Origin: Sycobia sp. Sy_11
Taxonomy: Eukaryota > Arthropoda > Insecta > Hymenoptera > Epichrysomallidae
DNA: 64,000 nucleotides
Direction: 5' to 3'
Assembly (NCBI GenBank): GCA_018907035.1
Contig: JACCIC010000220.1
Span: 146,001-210,000 of the forward strand
Below are positions 51,167 to 63,653 of the stretch, piece by piece. A program made the position numbers and the translations under genes. How positions within the stretch are numbered: the stretch's first letter is position 1; each line of letters begins with the position of its first letter. Under the pieces are notes generated by a model that made no database searches, had not been told where the DNA came from, and saw only the letters and a program-made list of their open reading frames with translations.

Positions 51167-51333
51167 CTTCGATTAACTTTTCCATAAAAATTAGAAAGAA
51201 GGGCAACGGCGTTCCCCGTTGCATTCGTTATACTTAACTTTATCCTATATAGATTTTGTATGGTTTTGTAAATTATTTTAGACATGTTTTTTTTTTCATC
51301 GGACAACCGTTGATTTTTGTTAAATTTACACAA

Positions 51334-51700
51334 TACGAGGGTTGCTAATGATATTATTGAGCCTTGGCCGTACCAAGTGTTTGCAGACGCCATCTGATAT
51401 GTCTAATTGAAAGTTTGACCTTTTGAACCATAACCTTCTTCAGAACGTTTTGTCATTTAAGCATAACTCGTGAAAATTTTCGTGCGATGATTTCCTACGA
51501 CTTTCGGCATGGCTTATCAAGACACGAGTGCATCGTTCAACTTACTTAGACCTTTGGCGACGAAGCCCCATCCTTGCGGCCACCGTGAAACGCTGCTATG
51601 ATGAATTTAATCGTGGCCGAAGTTCGCTCCAGGACGAGTTCCGTGAAGGTCGTCCAAAATCGGTACGTAAAGATGGATCGGCCAACACATGATGGATCGT
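51334..51700 (+). mobile_element. Truncated 5' end of a mariner transposon
   Basis: It opens with TACGAGGGTTGCTAATGA, a typical mariner inverted-terminal-repeat start preceded by A/T sequence. About 140 bases later comes the N-terminus of a mariner transposase, recognisable by ISYDFRHGLSRHEC and, in another frame, CYDEFNRGRSSLQDEFREG and GRPKSV, the helix-turn-helix end. The frame is broken by TAG at 51547-51549 and by a one-base shift soon after. The catalytic D,D34D domain and the right inverted repeat are absent, so the copy is dead and 3'-truncated near 51665-51700. Confidence 0.8.
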
Positions 51701-52028
51701 ATATATTATATCACAGACTATAGATAGAATAGAATAAAAGGATAATTTATTAATATCGGATTAATCATTATTGCAAAAATCAATGGGGTGACAGTCGAAC
51801 TATGCACCTTCAATTTAAAGAATTGCCATTCGATTCTGTTCGGTACGTTCAAAATAATTTGTTAACAAAAATTTAAAAAAGAAAAAAATACAGCTCTATT
51901 ATGTAACTTCCACCTTGTTGTATATAAAAAATGTTTCGATCGTTATGTAAACAAGAAGCTTATTTTTCATACAAGTTGGTAGAATGCAAAGTCTTTTAAT
52001 CAATCAAATCTTTTTTCCATACTCATTA

Positions 52029-52079
<51 letters not shown>

Positions 52080-52341
52080 TATAAAAAATTTTCGAAGACC
52101 CTATATAATCAGGTTTCGTACACGAGTTATGCTATATGAAATAGTACAGTAAATTAGAGCAAATCTCGCTTGTACTTGACAGTCTCATTAACATCTGTTA
52201 TCCATAAAACGGCTCTTTATTGCTGTAAGATTATATATATATATATAATTATTTGAGATTAAGGAAACATTTAACACGTGCGCAGCATATGCACTTTATA
52301 GATACTAATGAATCATTAAAAGATATAACATGTTCTTTTAA

Positions 52342-52374
<33 letters not shown>

Positions 52375-54892
52375 GTAAAAAAAGTTTGTCTTGCATTTTT
52401 TTATTCAGTCTTGTGATTTGAGTCTCCCTCTCCCTCCCCCAGTCAAAAATCATTCCGCAGCGTAGTCGAAAGGTGTGGCATTGCGTACGAGGAAGAGATC
52501 GTCCGGGAACGGGGAGGCTGCTGAGAAATGACGAAAATGACAGTCGACGATGCTCCGCAAAACGAAACCCCTACTTCATTGGCATTGTCGGCGAAACTGA
52601 TGGTTCGATTTTTCAGATATAGTCACCCTTTCGATCTCTATGTACAGCAGCTGAACGCTGTGTTTTGGACGTTTATGTAATCAAAATTTTGTGAAAATTG
52701 TTAAAATAACCTATATATATATATATCATCCATTAAACAATCATAGAATAGAATAAGTATTTATTATAATTCCAATTATCTATACCTATATGCGTTAAGA
52801 AAAATAAATAAATAAAAATTTATGCATCGATCGGTCTCAATCTACCGACATTAAGAAATCAATTATTCCTCTTATAGTATGATTCGTTGTGCGGCTGCAT
52901 CATCAGAATGTGTCGCGTTCCTTTGAGAAATTGGCAGGACGAAAGACTGACGGCCGTCGGCTTTTGTATGCGACCGCCGACACCAGCGATTTTCCCTTTC
53001 ATCTTCGGTAAGACGACCACACGACGTTTGATGAGATATGTTCAGACTCTTTTTAAAGGCGTGGGTATTCGGATAAGGTTTTTTTTTTGTCACTCGCAGT
53101 TGGTTTATTATACATTGACATTAATCTTTTTAACATTAGTTCATATCTCTGTAAAGGCGCAATTAAAAATTGTTCAAAATTTTAATAAAAAATATATATA
53201 TATAATTCCTGCTTTATGTGTGCCTATACGATTAATCAACGGATTATAAAAATAATTGCACCTTATATACGATTACTACTTATAATCGAAAATACCAATG
53301 ATAAGAAAGTGTTAAACAATATTACTTTTGGAATGAGAAATATATAGATGCCCATCACGGATTTGTTCACTAATGCATAAAAGCACTTCAAACAGGATTA
53401 ACACATTTTTACGATGTATTTGTGTTAATCCAAGTCCCATTTGGATCATCACTGTAAACACCAGCATCGGCCGAATCTGCTTAAAAGCGACACGAATGGA
53501 ATTTGAATTTAAACGATCGAAATTGTTCCGATATCGAATCATGCGGCCGAATTATGGCAATGAAACCGTATCGATGTGACGTCGTTCAAGCCGACGACAA
53601 TCGCCTTCTAATTCTAAATCATTTTTAACGAGATACTTTATTTCTCGGCCGTTTCGTGCTTCTTGTTCGCTCGTCGATTATGTATGCCAATTTAGTTAAA
53701 ATGAGTATACGAATACTATGGAGAAACAAAATATCTATACTGCAGTGCCGATATTATTGTACCGAAATAATCGTTTCATTGGATTTGGCTTTTATCTAAT
53801 AGGCCACGTAGAATATCACAGAGGATGCGTGGACATATGTTTTTACAGTTTGTCATAATGTATAACATATGCCTTCTGATAAATAAAATAAAAATAAAAA
53901 AAATATTTACACAATCGTTAATTACTCATTGCGCCATGATTAATTAAACAAAATTTTATTTACAGAACAGGATGTGGGATGTCAGAAAAGCACACTTTTG
54001 TATAGCAAACGTATTTTCATACATAAAATACATGTCTATATAATTATATTGTTAAATAAGATAGAATCCATAGATGTTTTTCAGTAACTTTATTAACAAT
54101 AAATATTTTTAATTACATCAGCAACATCCGAAGGTGAAAATAAAACCTGTTGCATACTTCTATACTAAGAATTTACGTTGATTCATTTTCATTTTCTGTA
54201 CAGGACACGGTATTTTAATGGGGGGAGGGGGGGGGAGATAGATATTATTCGAGAGAAAAAAAATTGGTATTGTATGCAATTCGTTCCAGAAATTATCGTA
54301 AATACGCTGTAGGTCAAGAAAAAAAAAAGAACAACAACAACAACAACAACAACAAAAATCGACAATAATCGCGGGCCAAATTTCACGAGGTTTCATCAAA
54401 AGGAATGGAAGCTGATATAGCAAAATAATTATACACATGAATTCCATTATTCGAAAAGCATAAGGGGTATTTGGAGCTAGACCGATAATGGATAACGATT
54501 CCAGTACCACTTGCAGGGATTACGGACAACATCTACACACAGCATAGTATTATAGGCTGATTAAAAAATCATTCAGTTTTAAAGCATTTTCATAATAATT
54601 CATTGTATTGGAATGTCTCTGCCAAAGGCTCTTGTACAATATTTTACAGATAAAACGAGCAACATTATTGGAATTTGATAAAGGGCAACCTTTATGCACG
54701 GTACAGAATTTATCGAAGCACAAAATTGATGGGAAAAATGATTCCACATGTTCCATTTCATTTTTGTCAGAGCGACCACGCGACCTCTCCACTTTTTCGA
54801 CGGCGAAAAAAAAAAAAAAAAAAAAGAAGGAATAAAGTATAGTCAAAGCGCGTGTGTGCATCCGCTAAGATTGCGCAATGCCGAGCCGTTTG

Positions 54893-54948
<56 letters not shown>

Positions 54949-55608
54949 GCAAAGGATTTAGACAGTGCCGATATGGTTTGGCTCTCGCCACTTCGACGCG
55001 AAGGACGAAGTCTTTTGCGATAATATTATACGGTATATAGTGCCTATTTCGATCCAAATCCCAACCCCCCCCCCCGCCTTGGATCGGTCACTGGCGCTTT
55101 TGATGGTCGTTTCGAAGTCCTCTCTGGAAAAACAAAGGGTTTGGGATACAACGAATAAGATATTTGAAAAAAAAATTAACGAGTCAAAGAGGATTAAAAC
55201 GATATTTTATCTTTTTTCTTTTATTTTTTTCGAAGAGAGGTGCCCTTAATGGAAACTAACGAATAAAGACTTTTTTCAAATTTTTTTTGTTTGTTTGTTT
55301 GTGTTTTTTTTTTTTTTTTTTTTAAAGGAGAAGACGTCTCGAGAAACAGTTAACATGCAGAATCACGAAGGAATCGCTCGCGACGGCGATACAGGTCTAA
55401 ATGGCGTATTATTATATAGACGTTCCAATTTGATAGGCCTACATATCGATCGGCGAGGAGACAAATAAATCAATAAGTAATTTTAAAATTTTAATTTATG
55501 TAGACACTGAAACAACATGTCTTTCATAACAACATATATTAGGTATATATATATATATATATATACGCATACATACATGTATATATACACATATATTAAA
55601 TATATATG

Positions 55609-55611
<3 letters not shown>

Positions 55612-55671
<60 letters not shown>
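55612..55671. repeat. (TA)n microsatellite
   Basis: About 60 bases of TA, preceded by a mixed TA/CATA region from about 55540. Confidence 0.93.
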
Positions 55672-55676
<5 letters not shown>

Positions 55677-56822
55677 GTTGTAAGGACATTGTAATGATTG
55701 TTGCAATAAATATATTAAATGATTTTAATCATAATTACAAGCTAAAATATTATTAATTTCTTAAAGAGTATTGAACAGTAAATCGGTTCGACTCTCATTT
55801 TCAAAATAAATTAACATATAAATTTTTCTTTTAAAAACAATACGAAAAAAAATCATCAATTTAATTGTTATTTTTCCATTGAATGTTATATTGAACTGCA
55901 GTAGAAGAGTTCAATTCTGCCTTCAATAAATATATATGTATTTATATAATTGTGCTAAGTGTTCATTTTATTGATAAACATTTTTTCTTCTTTCTTCATC
56001 TATTCTTCCATTTCATATTTTTCTTTTTTTTCCATTTTACTTTTTACACTCATTAGAGCCAATAAATTCAATTAATAATCAATGTCAAACTATACTAAAA
56101 ATGATTACTATACAATGATCAAAGAAAAAGGCTTCGACATGGGCTGTAGGGTGGTAATCCACTTCTTTATTTTTCATCGATGATGGTTTAAAAATTTATC
56201 TTCCTGCCGCCTGATTTCTTAACACCGATGATTCTCGCACCCTCCGTAATCGAAAACAATTTTCTCCATAAATGTTATATACGCGTGTGTCTGCCTGCCT
56301 GTCTGTGTGCGCGTGTGTGTACGGGTGTGTGGTCGTGTCACTTTCATTCTCTCGCTCTTACTCTCTAATTCTCTCGCAAGCAGCGCGCTTTAATTATGTT
56401 TGTTTATTTGTCTCTTTTTTATGCATCCTATAATTCATGATGCGAGTGAATATAATATAATTTTCATTAGCTGTTCCCTTCTTACATATAGTTGACAACT
56501 TGGGTTCTTTCTTTTCTTTTAACGTTAAATGCTTCAAATCTATAGAGTTGATCGATATATGAATTATTAACAATAAAAACGAATGTTATTTACCGAAGGA
56601 TGCAGAGAGATGATCGACGATGATTTCGTCCACAAGGCGCGTAATAAAAATACGCCGTTGTGATCTTTAAAGTTAACATTTTGTTTTATTTTTTAAGTAA
56701 AGTGTTTGTCGAAACGCTCTTGGCGCTCTGCTGTGGTAGTTTTGGGAGCAAAGTTGCCGTCAGTGATAGACAACGAGCCCTGCCTTCCTGCCACTACATA
56801 ATGACGCTCTTGTTGTTCGTTT

Positions 56823-56824
<2 letters not shown>

Positions 56825-56888
<64 letters not shown>
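56825..56888. repeat. (TA)n microsatellite
   Basis: About 64 bases of TA. Confidence 0.95.
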
Positions 56889-56892
<4 letters not shown>

Positions 56893-57372
56893 TTAGGAAA
56901 ATTGTGTCAATCCGTTTTATACGGATCACAATAGAAATCAAAATCATGATTTTGTTTGCATTATTGGTTCTTTTACCATTCACATCTATCCTATGCAGAA
57001 TAGCAGAAGGAGTTCCATCGATTCTGGTGGAAAAGTATTTGCTCTGTTATGCAACTGCTTTTAAGCATTTTTTTTTTTGTTTTTGTTTTTTGTTTTTATT
57101 GTTCGAGGTATAAGATAAAAAAAAAAGATAAATGTAATAAAGTTAATAAAGTTTTAAAAGATTCGAAAACGGAACAAACGTTTTTCTCTTCTTTCTCTAT
57201 ATGTATATGTATAATTGTACAATTGTTGGCGCATTTTCTTTTTTCTTTTCTTTTTTTTTCTTCAACTAAGCATGTAGGCTCAACAAACAATCGGAGATAA
57301 TAAGCGTAGGAATCGCGCGAGAAAATCATGACTTTGATTTTCCTTGGGCAGGGCGTCGCGACCGCGCGCCGT

Positions 57373-57583
57373 TCAATTCTGCTTGGTGTACAGGTAGATG
57401 GCGACGATGAGGCCATAGAGACCCAGTACCTCGGCGAAGATGAGGATCAGGATCATGCCGACGAAGAGGCGTGGCTGCTGGGCGGTGCCCCGCACGCCGG
57501 CGTCGCCGACGATGCCGATGGCGAAGCCGGCCGCGAGGCCGGAGAAGCCGACCGCCAAGCCGGCGCCCAAGTGAATGAAACCC
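57373..57583 (-). CDS. Vha16-1: V-ATPase subunit c last exon (helices 3-4)
   Basis: Acceptor cttatcaacag precedes 57583. The first base completes Lys, followed by 69 codons and TGA at 57375-57373. It contains the essential glutamate in [10 protein letters not shown]. Confidence 0.95.
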
Positions 57584-58312
57584 CTGTTGATAAGATGGAG
57601 AAGAGACGAAATGGTTAATATGCGTGCGTGTGTTTATTGCTCGTTAAAGCTCGCATTTACTTAATCGCTGCAATGGGGGTGGGGGAAGTCGAATCAATCT
57701 TTTTCTTTTTTTTTTTTACTTCTAATCATCCGGAACTTTAACCATTATTTCGAGCATATTGCGCCGCATGGAATAATGGCAAATCTGATTACGAGTCTAT
57801 ATGTAAATACGTCTGGGTCCCCCCCCTCCCGTTTTCTCAACTTCGTACATCGACGGCGGAAAACGCATTCTTATTGCGCACCGCTGAATAAACTATCGCG
57901 CAAGTGGGTCAAAATGTCTAACGGGTGGCGCGTACGTATCGTCGGGACCTCGCGTTAAGGTAAATACCGAGTAAAAATAAAACGCGGCAGGTTTGCGCGC
58001 CGTAATGCGCGCGAGACGCATTTTTTATACAGAAAGCCCCGACGGGCAATCCGCGCTCGAACGCCAGCGGGCGTTGAAGGAGGCATAATAAACAAATAAA
58101 TAAATAAATAAATATGTACTGTATACACAGATCGTGAAAATGCGATGGACGCCTCGTTTATTTACTAAAATATAACGAGACCGATTGCCCGCGCGGTGCG
58201 GAATCCAAGTTCAAGACTCGTCCAGCGCGCACGCGCGTGTCGCCAGACGAAAATTTCATTCTGTCTATTGCGAGGCGGGTGAGCATCCACTGATGTCTTA
58301 CACATGCGTATG

Positions 58313-58369
<57 letters not shown>

Positions 58370-58477
58370 ACAGGAGTTGCTTAGAGTTCTATTAAAAGCC
58401 AGTAATTCGCGTAAACTCCCTCAAGCGTCGCGACAAGCTTGCGCATTTTATAATATAGAAATTCGAGTGGAAATGCA

Positions 58478-58532
<55 letters not shown>

Positions 58533-59188
58533 CACACACACCCACACACAATGCAATCATTAATTGTCCAGAGTCGAGTAATGCAATAGTGACGTTTCGC
58601 TGTTCTTCGGAGCTTTCTTTTACGTGACACTGTGATTGCTATATATATAATGATAATATATTTTCTCCGTCCGCGTTAAAAATCATCGAAGCGTGTCGCC
58701 GAAGTATATTGTACTCAATTCTTTTATATCTATATATACAGACAGATACGAATTGAAGAAATCGAAGAAGTAGAAGAGAGAGCAAAAAAAAAGAGAAAAA
58801 AACACCGTCCCCGAGCACACGGAGAGCGCGGCGCGCCGGCTTTCAATGCGCTCGATTTCTATCACGAATTCGCGCGAGCTAAGGAGTCAAACCGCCCCGC
58901 CGCTCCGCGTACATTATAAAGGAACTTCGCGACCGGTGAATGATGCTAAAACCGGCCATTTAGTACGATGGGAGGGGGGGAGGAGGGCCTATTTGCAGTT
59001 GTACGCGCAAGCGCTCCGCTCTCCTAGCTATTCCCGAATCTCGCGTACCGGCCCCGGACGTTTTTAGAAAACGACGCCGAGAATCCGTCTCATTACACGT
59101 CCTGCGTGGCGCGTAAGCGCGCGCTACGACCCGCTGGGCGCTAGAATTTTGTCACAAATTGGATTGATTTGATGGTGGGGGGGGGGTG

Positions 59189-59266
<78 letters not shown>

Positions 59267-59496
59267 ATATATATATGTATGTATGTATATATATAGAATT
59301 ACTCACTTGTAAAGGGTGTATTTCTTCGGTTCTTCCAGAGCACCGGCGATAAGTACGGCCACGACCAGGCCGTAAATGGCAATGATACCCGCCATGACCA
59401 CGGGAATGATGGATTTCATGATGAGCTCGGGCCTCATTACGGACATGGCCGCGATTCCGGTGCCGGACTTGGCGGTACCGTAAGCCGCTCCCAGAG
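57373..59496 (-). CDS. Vha16-1: V-ATPase 16-kDa proteolipid (subunit c), 5' part outside window
   Basis: Two coding exons (59496-59307 and 57583-57373) join in frame and give about 133 of the usual 155-160 residues. Subunit c forms the proton-carrying rotor ring of the Vo sector in endosomal, lysosomal and apical membranes. Visible are transmembrane helices 2-4 with family motifs [56 protein letters not shown] and [13 protein letters not shown]; the Glu in FAEVLG is the essential proton-binding residue. It ends YTKQN then TGA, as in insects. The first exon, which should encode the N-terminus and helix 1 (ending ...IIFS), is missing between 59497 and 64000, so the first intron exceeds 4.5 kb or the exon lies beyond the window. 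Coding exons are GC-rich compared with their introns. Confidence 0.95.
57584..59306 (-). other. Vha16-1: V-ATPase subunit c intron
   Basis: A 1723-base intron with TA tracts at about 58316-58366 and 58480-58527 and a (CA)n tract at 59191-59264. Read on the transcript strand, the last is a long UG repeat starting about 42 bases after the 5' splice site. No other gene is seen in it. Confidence 0.85.
59191..59264. repeat. (CA)n microsatellite, UG repeat in the V-ATPase pre-mRNA
   Basis: About 74 bases of perfect AC, the longest CA tract in the window. Confidence 0.97.
59307..59496 (-). CDS. Vha16-1: V-ATPase subunit c exon (helix 2 region)
   Basis: Acceptor aatcgaccag precedes 59496 and donor GTGAGT begins at 59306. 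It encodes 62 complete codons from LGAAYG to KKYTLY. The exon starts in the second base of an Ala codon and ends two bases into a Lys codon. Confidence 0.95.
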
Positions 59497-60413
59497 CTGG
59501 TCGATTGGATTGCATGGAAAAAGAATGAGGAACGATTACTTATATATATATATATACATATGTATATGTATATATGTATGCATGTTCGCAATGAACAATA
59601 GGGATATTTTTATTAATTTAATATATTCGTAAAGGCGATTGGTTGCTTCGTCCCAAGACGAATGTACACGGGACTTACGTAATTTTTGCACGTATTTGGA
59701 CGTGCGCGCGCGTTTGTAACCGGTAAACACGAGATAAGGGTACGAAGTAAGTAAAATCTGGCGAGGAACCCTTTTCATACGCGCTCGATACGCGTAAATT
59801 GTGGATTTTTTTCCAAAGAAATTTTATATACATTTTCGTCAATATATACGGGCGCCGCTCTCGATATTGTATAATAAATCTTCGATCGTCAAATATCCAT
59901 AAGGATTTTGGGCGTAAAGAGACATTTTCTCATATACGCTATATCTATATGAGAAATTTTACATCGATAGATTTGACGTGAATTTACAAAAAATAAAATT
60001 TACAATTAAAAAAGCGAACGACATACATATTGGTCCAGATTTAATGTATTAAAATAAACTGTCCTTACGAGCGCGCATTTAATACACAAAGTTAAGCCGT
60101 ACAATAAAATTAAAGCAATTAAATATGGCTTCGCGTCACCTTGAAACGAGCACTTAATTTCCAAAGGATATATCGTTTTTTTTTTTTAAACCGACAATGC
60201 GCGTTGCTATATATATAATGTACTTCCTTTTTTACATAATAATTGCTCTTGTCTTGTAATCTATGTACCGTTTCCGCTAGATGCGTCGGTTTTTTCTCTC
60301 TGCGTTATTCTTTGTAATATCCTTTCGAAAAACATTCGTTATACTATTTTAAATACATATGCTTGTGTTTCGGCATTATAAAAATTTCTCGGCAAACGGA
60401 ATATTTGACTTTC

Positions 60414-60416
<3 letters not shown>

Positions 60417-60481
<65 letters not shown>
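60417..60481. repeat. (CT)n microsatellite
   Basis: About 65 bases of perfect CT. Confidence 0.95.
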
Positions 60482-60482
<1 letters not shown>

Positions 60483-61251
60483 CCTCTCTCGCCTCCTTTC
60501 TCAAGTACTTGAGATATATATAAAATGTGTCCATTCTCGTACAAATGAAAAACGGCCTACATTCCATCAGGATCGGCTTTAATTCTTCAGGCAGTGTGAA
60601 GCCTCGGGCGGAAATTAGCTACCTGTATAATATATATATATCTGAACGATAAATAAGCCACTAATCGTGAGCGCCGCTCAATGTACAAATATTCACTGAT
60701 AATTTTTTTTTTGATTCAGGTGCGCTGAGACATAGTATATACTGAAAGAAAAAAATGTCCGTTATCAAGTAAATATTTTCTTGATTTTTAACCAAGTATA
60801 TTGTTTTTTTAAATTGAGAAAGTATCTTCTTAAACGAAGCAAGCATTTGCATTAAATCCAACCGTCTTCAATCTAGTAATATTTACTTAATAACAGACAA
60901 TTTTTTGAGTATATATATATATTTTACGTGGAAAAACAAAAACAAAAATAAAAAAGAGAGAAAAAAGAAAAAGGGGAAAAATGGCCCCACGCCCGCGAGC
61001 GTGTAATGTAGTGCGCGCGCGGCTGCACGCGCTTGCCGATACACGCCCAACGGCCACGTGACGCGCTCGCATCGCGAGTCACATGACTGTCATGAATTCT
61101 AGTATCAGCTATATATATATATAGAAAGAGAGAGAGAGAGAGACGCGGTATTGTATCAATGCCGATGCCGCGCGAGCTGTTCGCGCATGTATCGCGAGGA
61201 GAGCGGCGGCGGGTGCGGGGGAGTCGTCGCGACTCTCGGCGCGATTACATC

Positions 61252-61307
<56 letters not shown>

Positions 61308-61616
61308 CTTCCGCGCTAAATCGGCGGTATAGATCGCGGACTCGCGCGGTAATTCATAGCGAAGAGGAGCGCGATTCACCAAGCCGCTCCCCCGTATTAT
61401 CCATCCAGGCAAATTGACGAGTTTGGAATCATTTTATAGATATTTTTATATAGAGTTCAAGAAATTCTAACTATTTATGTTGAAATATAATTGGCGCCAG
61501 TTCCGCATTCAATGAGAATTCGTTTAATGGAAGAAAATTTCATGTACCATTATAATTCTTGCAGAGATGGTTGTGTATTGGAGTCAAATTAATTACTTGT
61601 AATATTTACTTTTTCT

Positions 61617-61647
<31 letters not shown>

Positions 61648-61814
61648 AATATGTATTTATCTGTTTGTCAACGAATAGAATTTAATAATCACAAATTAAT
61701 TTGAATTTTTTTGATGTACATTCGTTTATATTACGGATATATATGTAGCCATTGATGAAAGCAAGCAACAACATGGCGCCCTCCAATTAAGCTAGAATAA
61801 TCCTTTAGATTGGC

Positions 61815-61868
<54 letters not shown>

Positions 61869-62478
61869 ACATACATGCATTTTCAACACTTCATGGTCAA
61901 ACTAGCCGATTCTATCGTTATACCCAAGGATCTCGCTTCGCGTAGCTGCCCGCGACAATGAATCAGTGGCTCGATTGCAAGGAGGCGAAGAATAAGGAGA
62001 AATAAAATAAAAAAAAAATAATAATAAATAAATCGCGATGTGATTAAATGTACAAAAATGTGCTTCGCTGTATGAAAAATACATGACTCTGTACGGAAAA
62101 ATAATAAATATCGCATGGAGTATAAATTCCGTTAGAAATTTTTAATTCAGCAACGAACAACGAGTATTATACAAAGCGCGACGTGATCGAGATTCGAGAG
62201 TCGGAGACACGCCTAACAGGCTTAAAATGAAAAAAAAATAAAAAATAAAATAAAACTTTCCGCTTCGCGGTTTCATTCGAGCGGTTAACTCGTCGCCTCT
62301 CGCTCTACATGTAATATCCTTCTTCAAAAATTACGAGAGCATAACTATACCGAGGCTACGACTGTGACGAAAGCACGACAAAAAAAATGACCAACACCCA
62401 AAAGGAGCGTCTATATGAAAAAAATACGGTAAGAAAGAATCGAGCTGTAGAGAGACACGGATAGACACTGAGGGATAC

Positions 62479-62519
<41 letters not shown>

Positions 62520-62754
62520 TCAGCGAGAATTTCATGATCATTAGGAGCACAGGACGAGCTCTGCTTGTGTGTGCGTCTGCGCGCGCGCGCGCGCGTGTGT
62601 GTGTGCACGTGTGCGTTGTGTTATATGATGAATTCGATATTTTGCGGAACAATTCGTCTTCGCGGCACCGCAAGTTCGTTGGCCGGTTGAAAATCGGGCC
62701 AGAATATAAGGTGCGGAGGCAAAGGCAAAAGAAAGATACACTTAAAAGAAGGAG

Positions 62755-62803
<49 letters not shown>

Positions 62804-62970
62804 CGCGGAGAGACCAAGAGCCCGAGGGAAAGAGATAAAGAGTCGGCGTCTTCGTGCGGCCGTGCCCATTATGCGCGGAATATATGTATTACAGTGTACA
62901 CACAGAAGCGGGCGCGAGTTGTGTTCGGCGTATATGTCTAGAGAGAAAGAGAGGGAGAGGGAGCCAAAGA

Positions 62971-62976
<6 letters not shown>

Positions 62977-63019
<43 letters not shown>
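62977..63019. repeat. (GA)n microsatellite
   Basis: About 43 bases of GA within a longer purine-rich stretch starting at about 62940. Confidence 0.93.
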
Positions 63020-63023
<4 letters not shown>

Positions 63024-63620
63024 AAAGTTCGGCTGGCCCATTTGGCCATCGGCCATCGAGAAATCTTGCGCGTCTCGCGACCGCGAGTTTATAGAGCCCC
63101 GACGGCGACGAAGACGACGCCGGCCGCGTCCCGGCCCGGCCGACGAAGCCGCCGCCGCCGCCGCCACGCACATCAAGTAGAAAAGTCCTCGCTGGCTACC
63201 GCCGACGCCGACGCCGCCCCGTCGACGTTGTCGCGTGCGCGCATGCCGCGCGCGACGTACACGCGCACACACACACACATACACACCGTTCGTGTGACTA
63301 CTGCCTCCGAGGCGTTATATTATAAAGCGTAATATTTTATTTGTGCCCAAGTCAAGCGCGCGACTAATATATCTATATATCTATATATCTATATATACGT
63401 ATATAATAATATACCAGAGCGCGAAGAAATATCTCATACATGCATTTGTATACGCGTGTACTATACGCACGCGCATTTCTCGGAGCATCATCGGGCGGCG
63501 CAAGCTCGCTCCCACGGTTTCACGTTATATATCGCGGTTGCACTTTTATTTTTAGTACATAGGGATATATGAATGCGCGTATGTACGAGAAGAGCTTTCT
63601 GTGCATATTACTATGCGAGT

Positions 63621-63653
<33 letters not shown>

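Larger units (their letters stand above)
44300..51333. other. AT-rich spacer between NAT1 and the mariner fragment
   Basis: Seven kilobases of AT-rich sequence without a supportable gene. It includes CA at 48496-48531, TA at about 48930-48985, TA at about 50380-50434, TA at about 50926-50975 and TA at 51113-51165. Open frames (for example 44577-44891 minus and 45892-46083 plus) are AT-driven and lack domains. Confidence 0.55.
51701..57372. other. AT-rich spacer and 3' flank of the V-ATPase gene
   Basis: No supportable gene. It holds TA at about 52031-52077, CA at about 52345-52372, poly-G/C runs near 54220 and 55060, TA at about 54897-54946, 55612-55671 and 56825-56888, and several poly-T runs. 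The part just below 57373 should include the 3'UTR of the minus-strand V-ATPase gene; reverse-strand AATAAA hexamers (tttatt) occur near 57091 and 56685. Confidence 0.5.

Noticed and set aside
53312..53542. 76-codon minus frame with hydrophobic stretches, considered as a chemoreceptor fragment
   Set aside because: There is no conserved receptor motif, an in-frame stop lies directly upstream and no flanking exons could be found.
54160..54510. 116-codon minus frame, considered as a membrane-protein N-terminus
   Set aside because: It contains poly-Cys and poly-Phe from simple repeats and has no recognisable family signature.
56904..57113. Small frame with a signal-peptide-like N-terminus
   Set aside because: It lies antisense in the likely 3' flank of the V-ATPase gene, ends in poly-Phe from a T run and has no homologue I know.
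59677..59690. Minus-strand GTAAGT considered as donor of the missing V-ATPase exon
   Set aside because: The sequence before it does not encode the conserved helix-1 residues; it could only be an untranslated exon.
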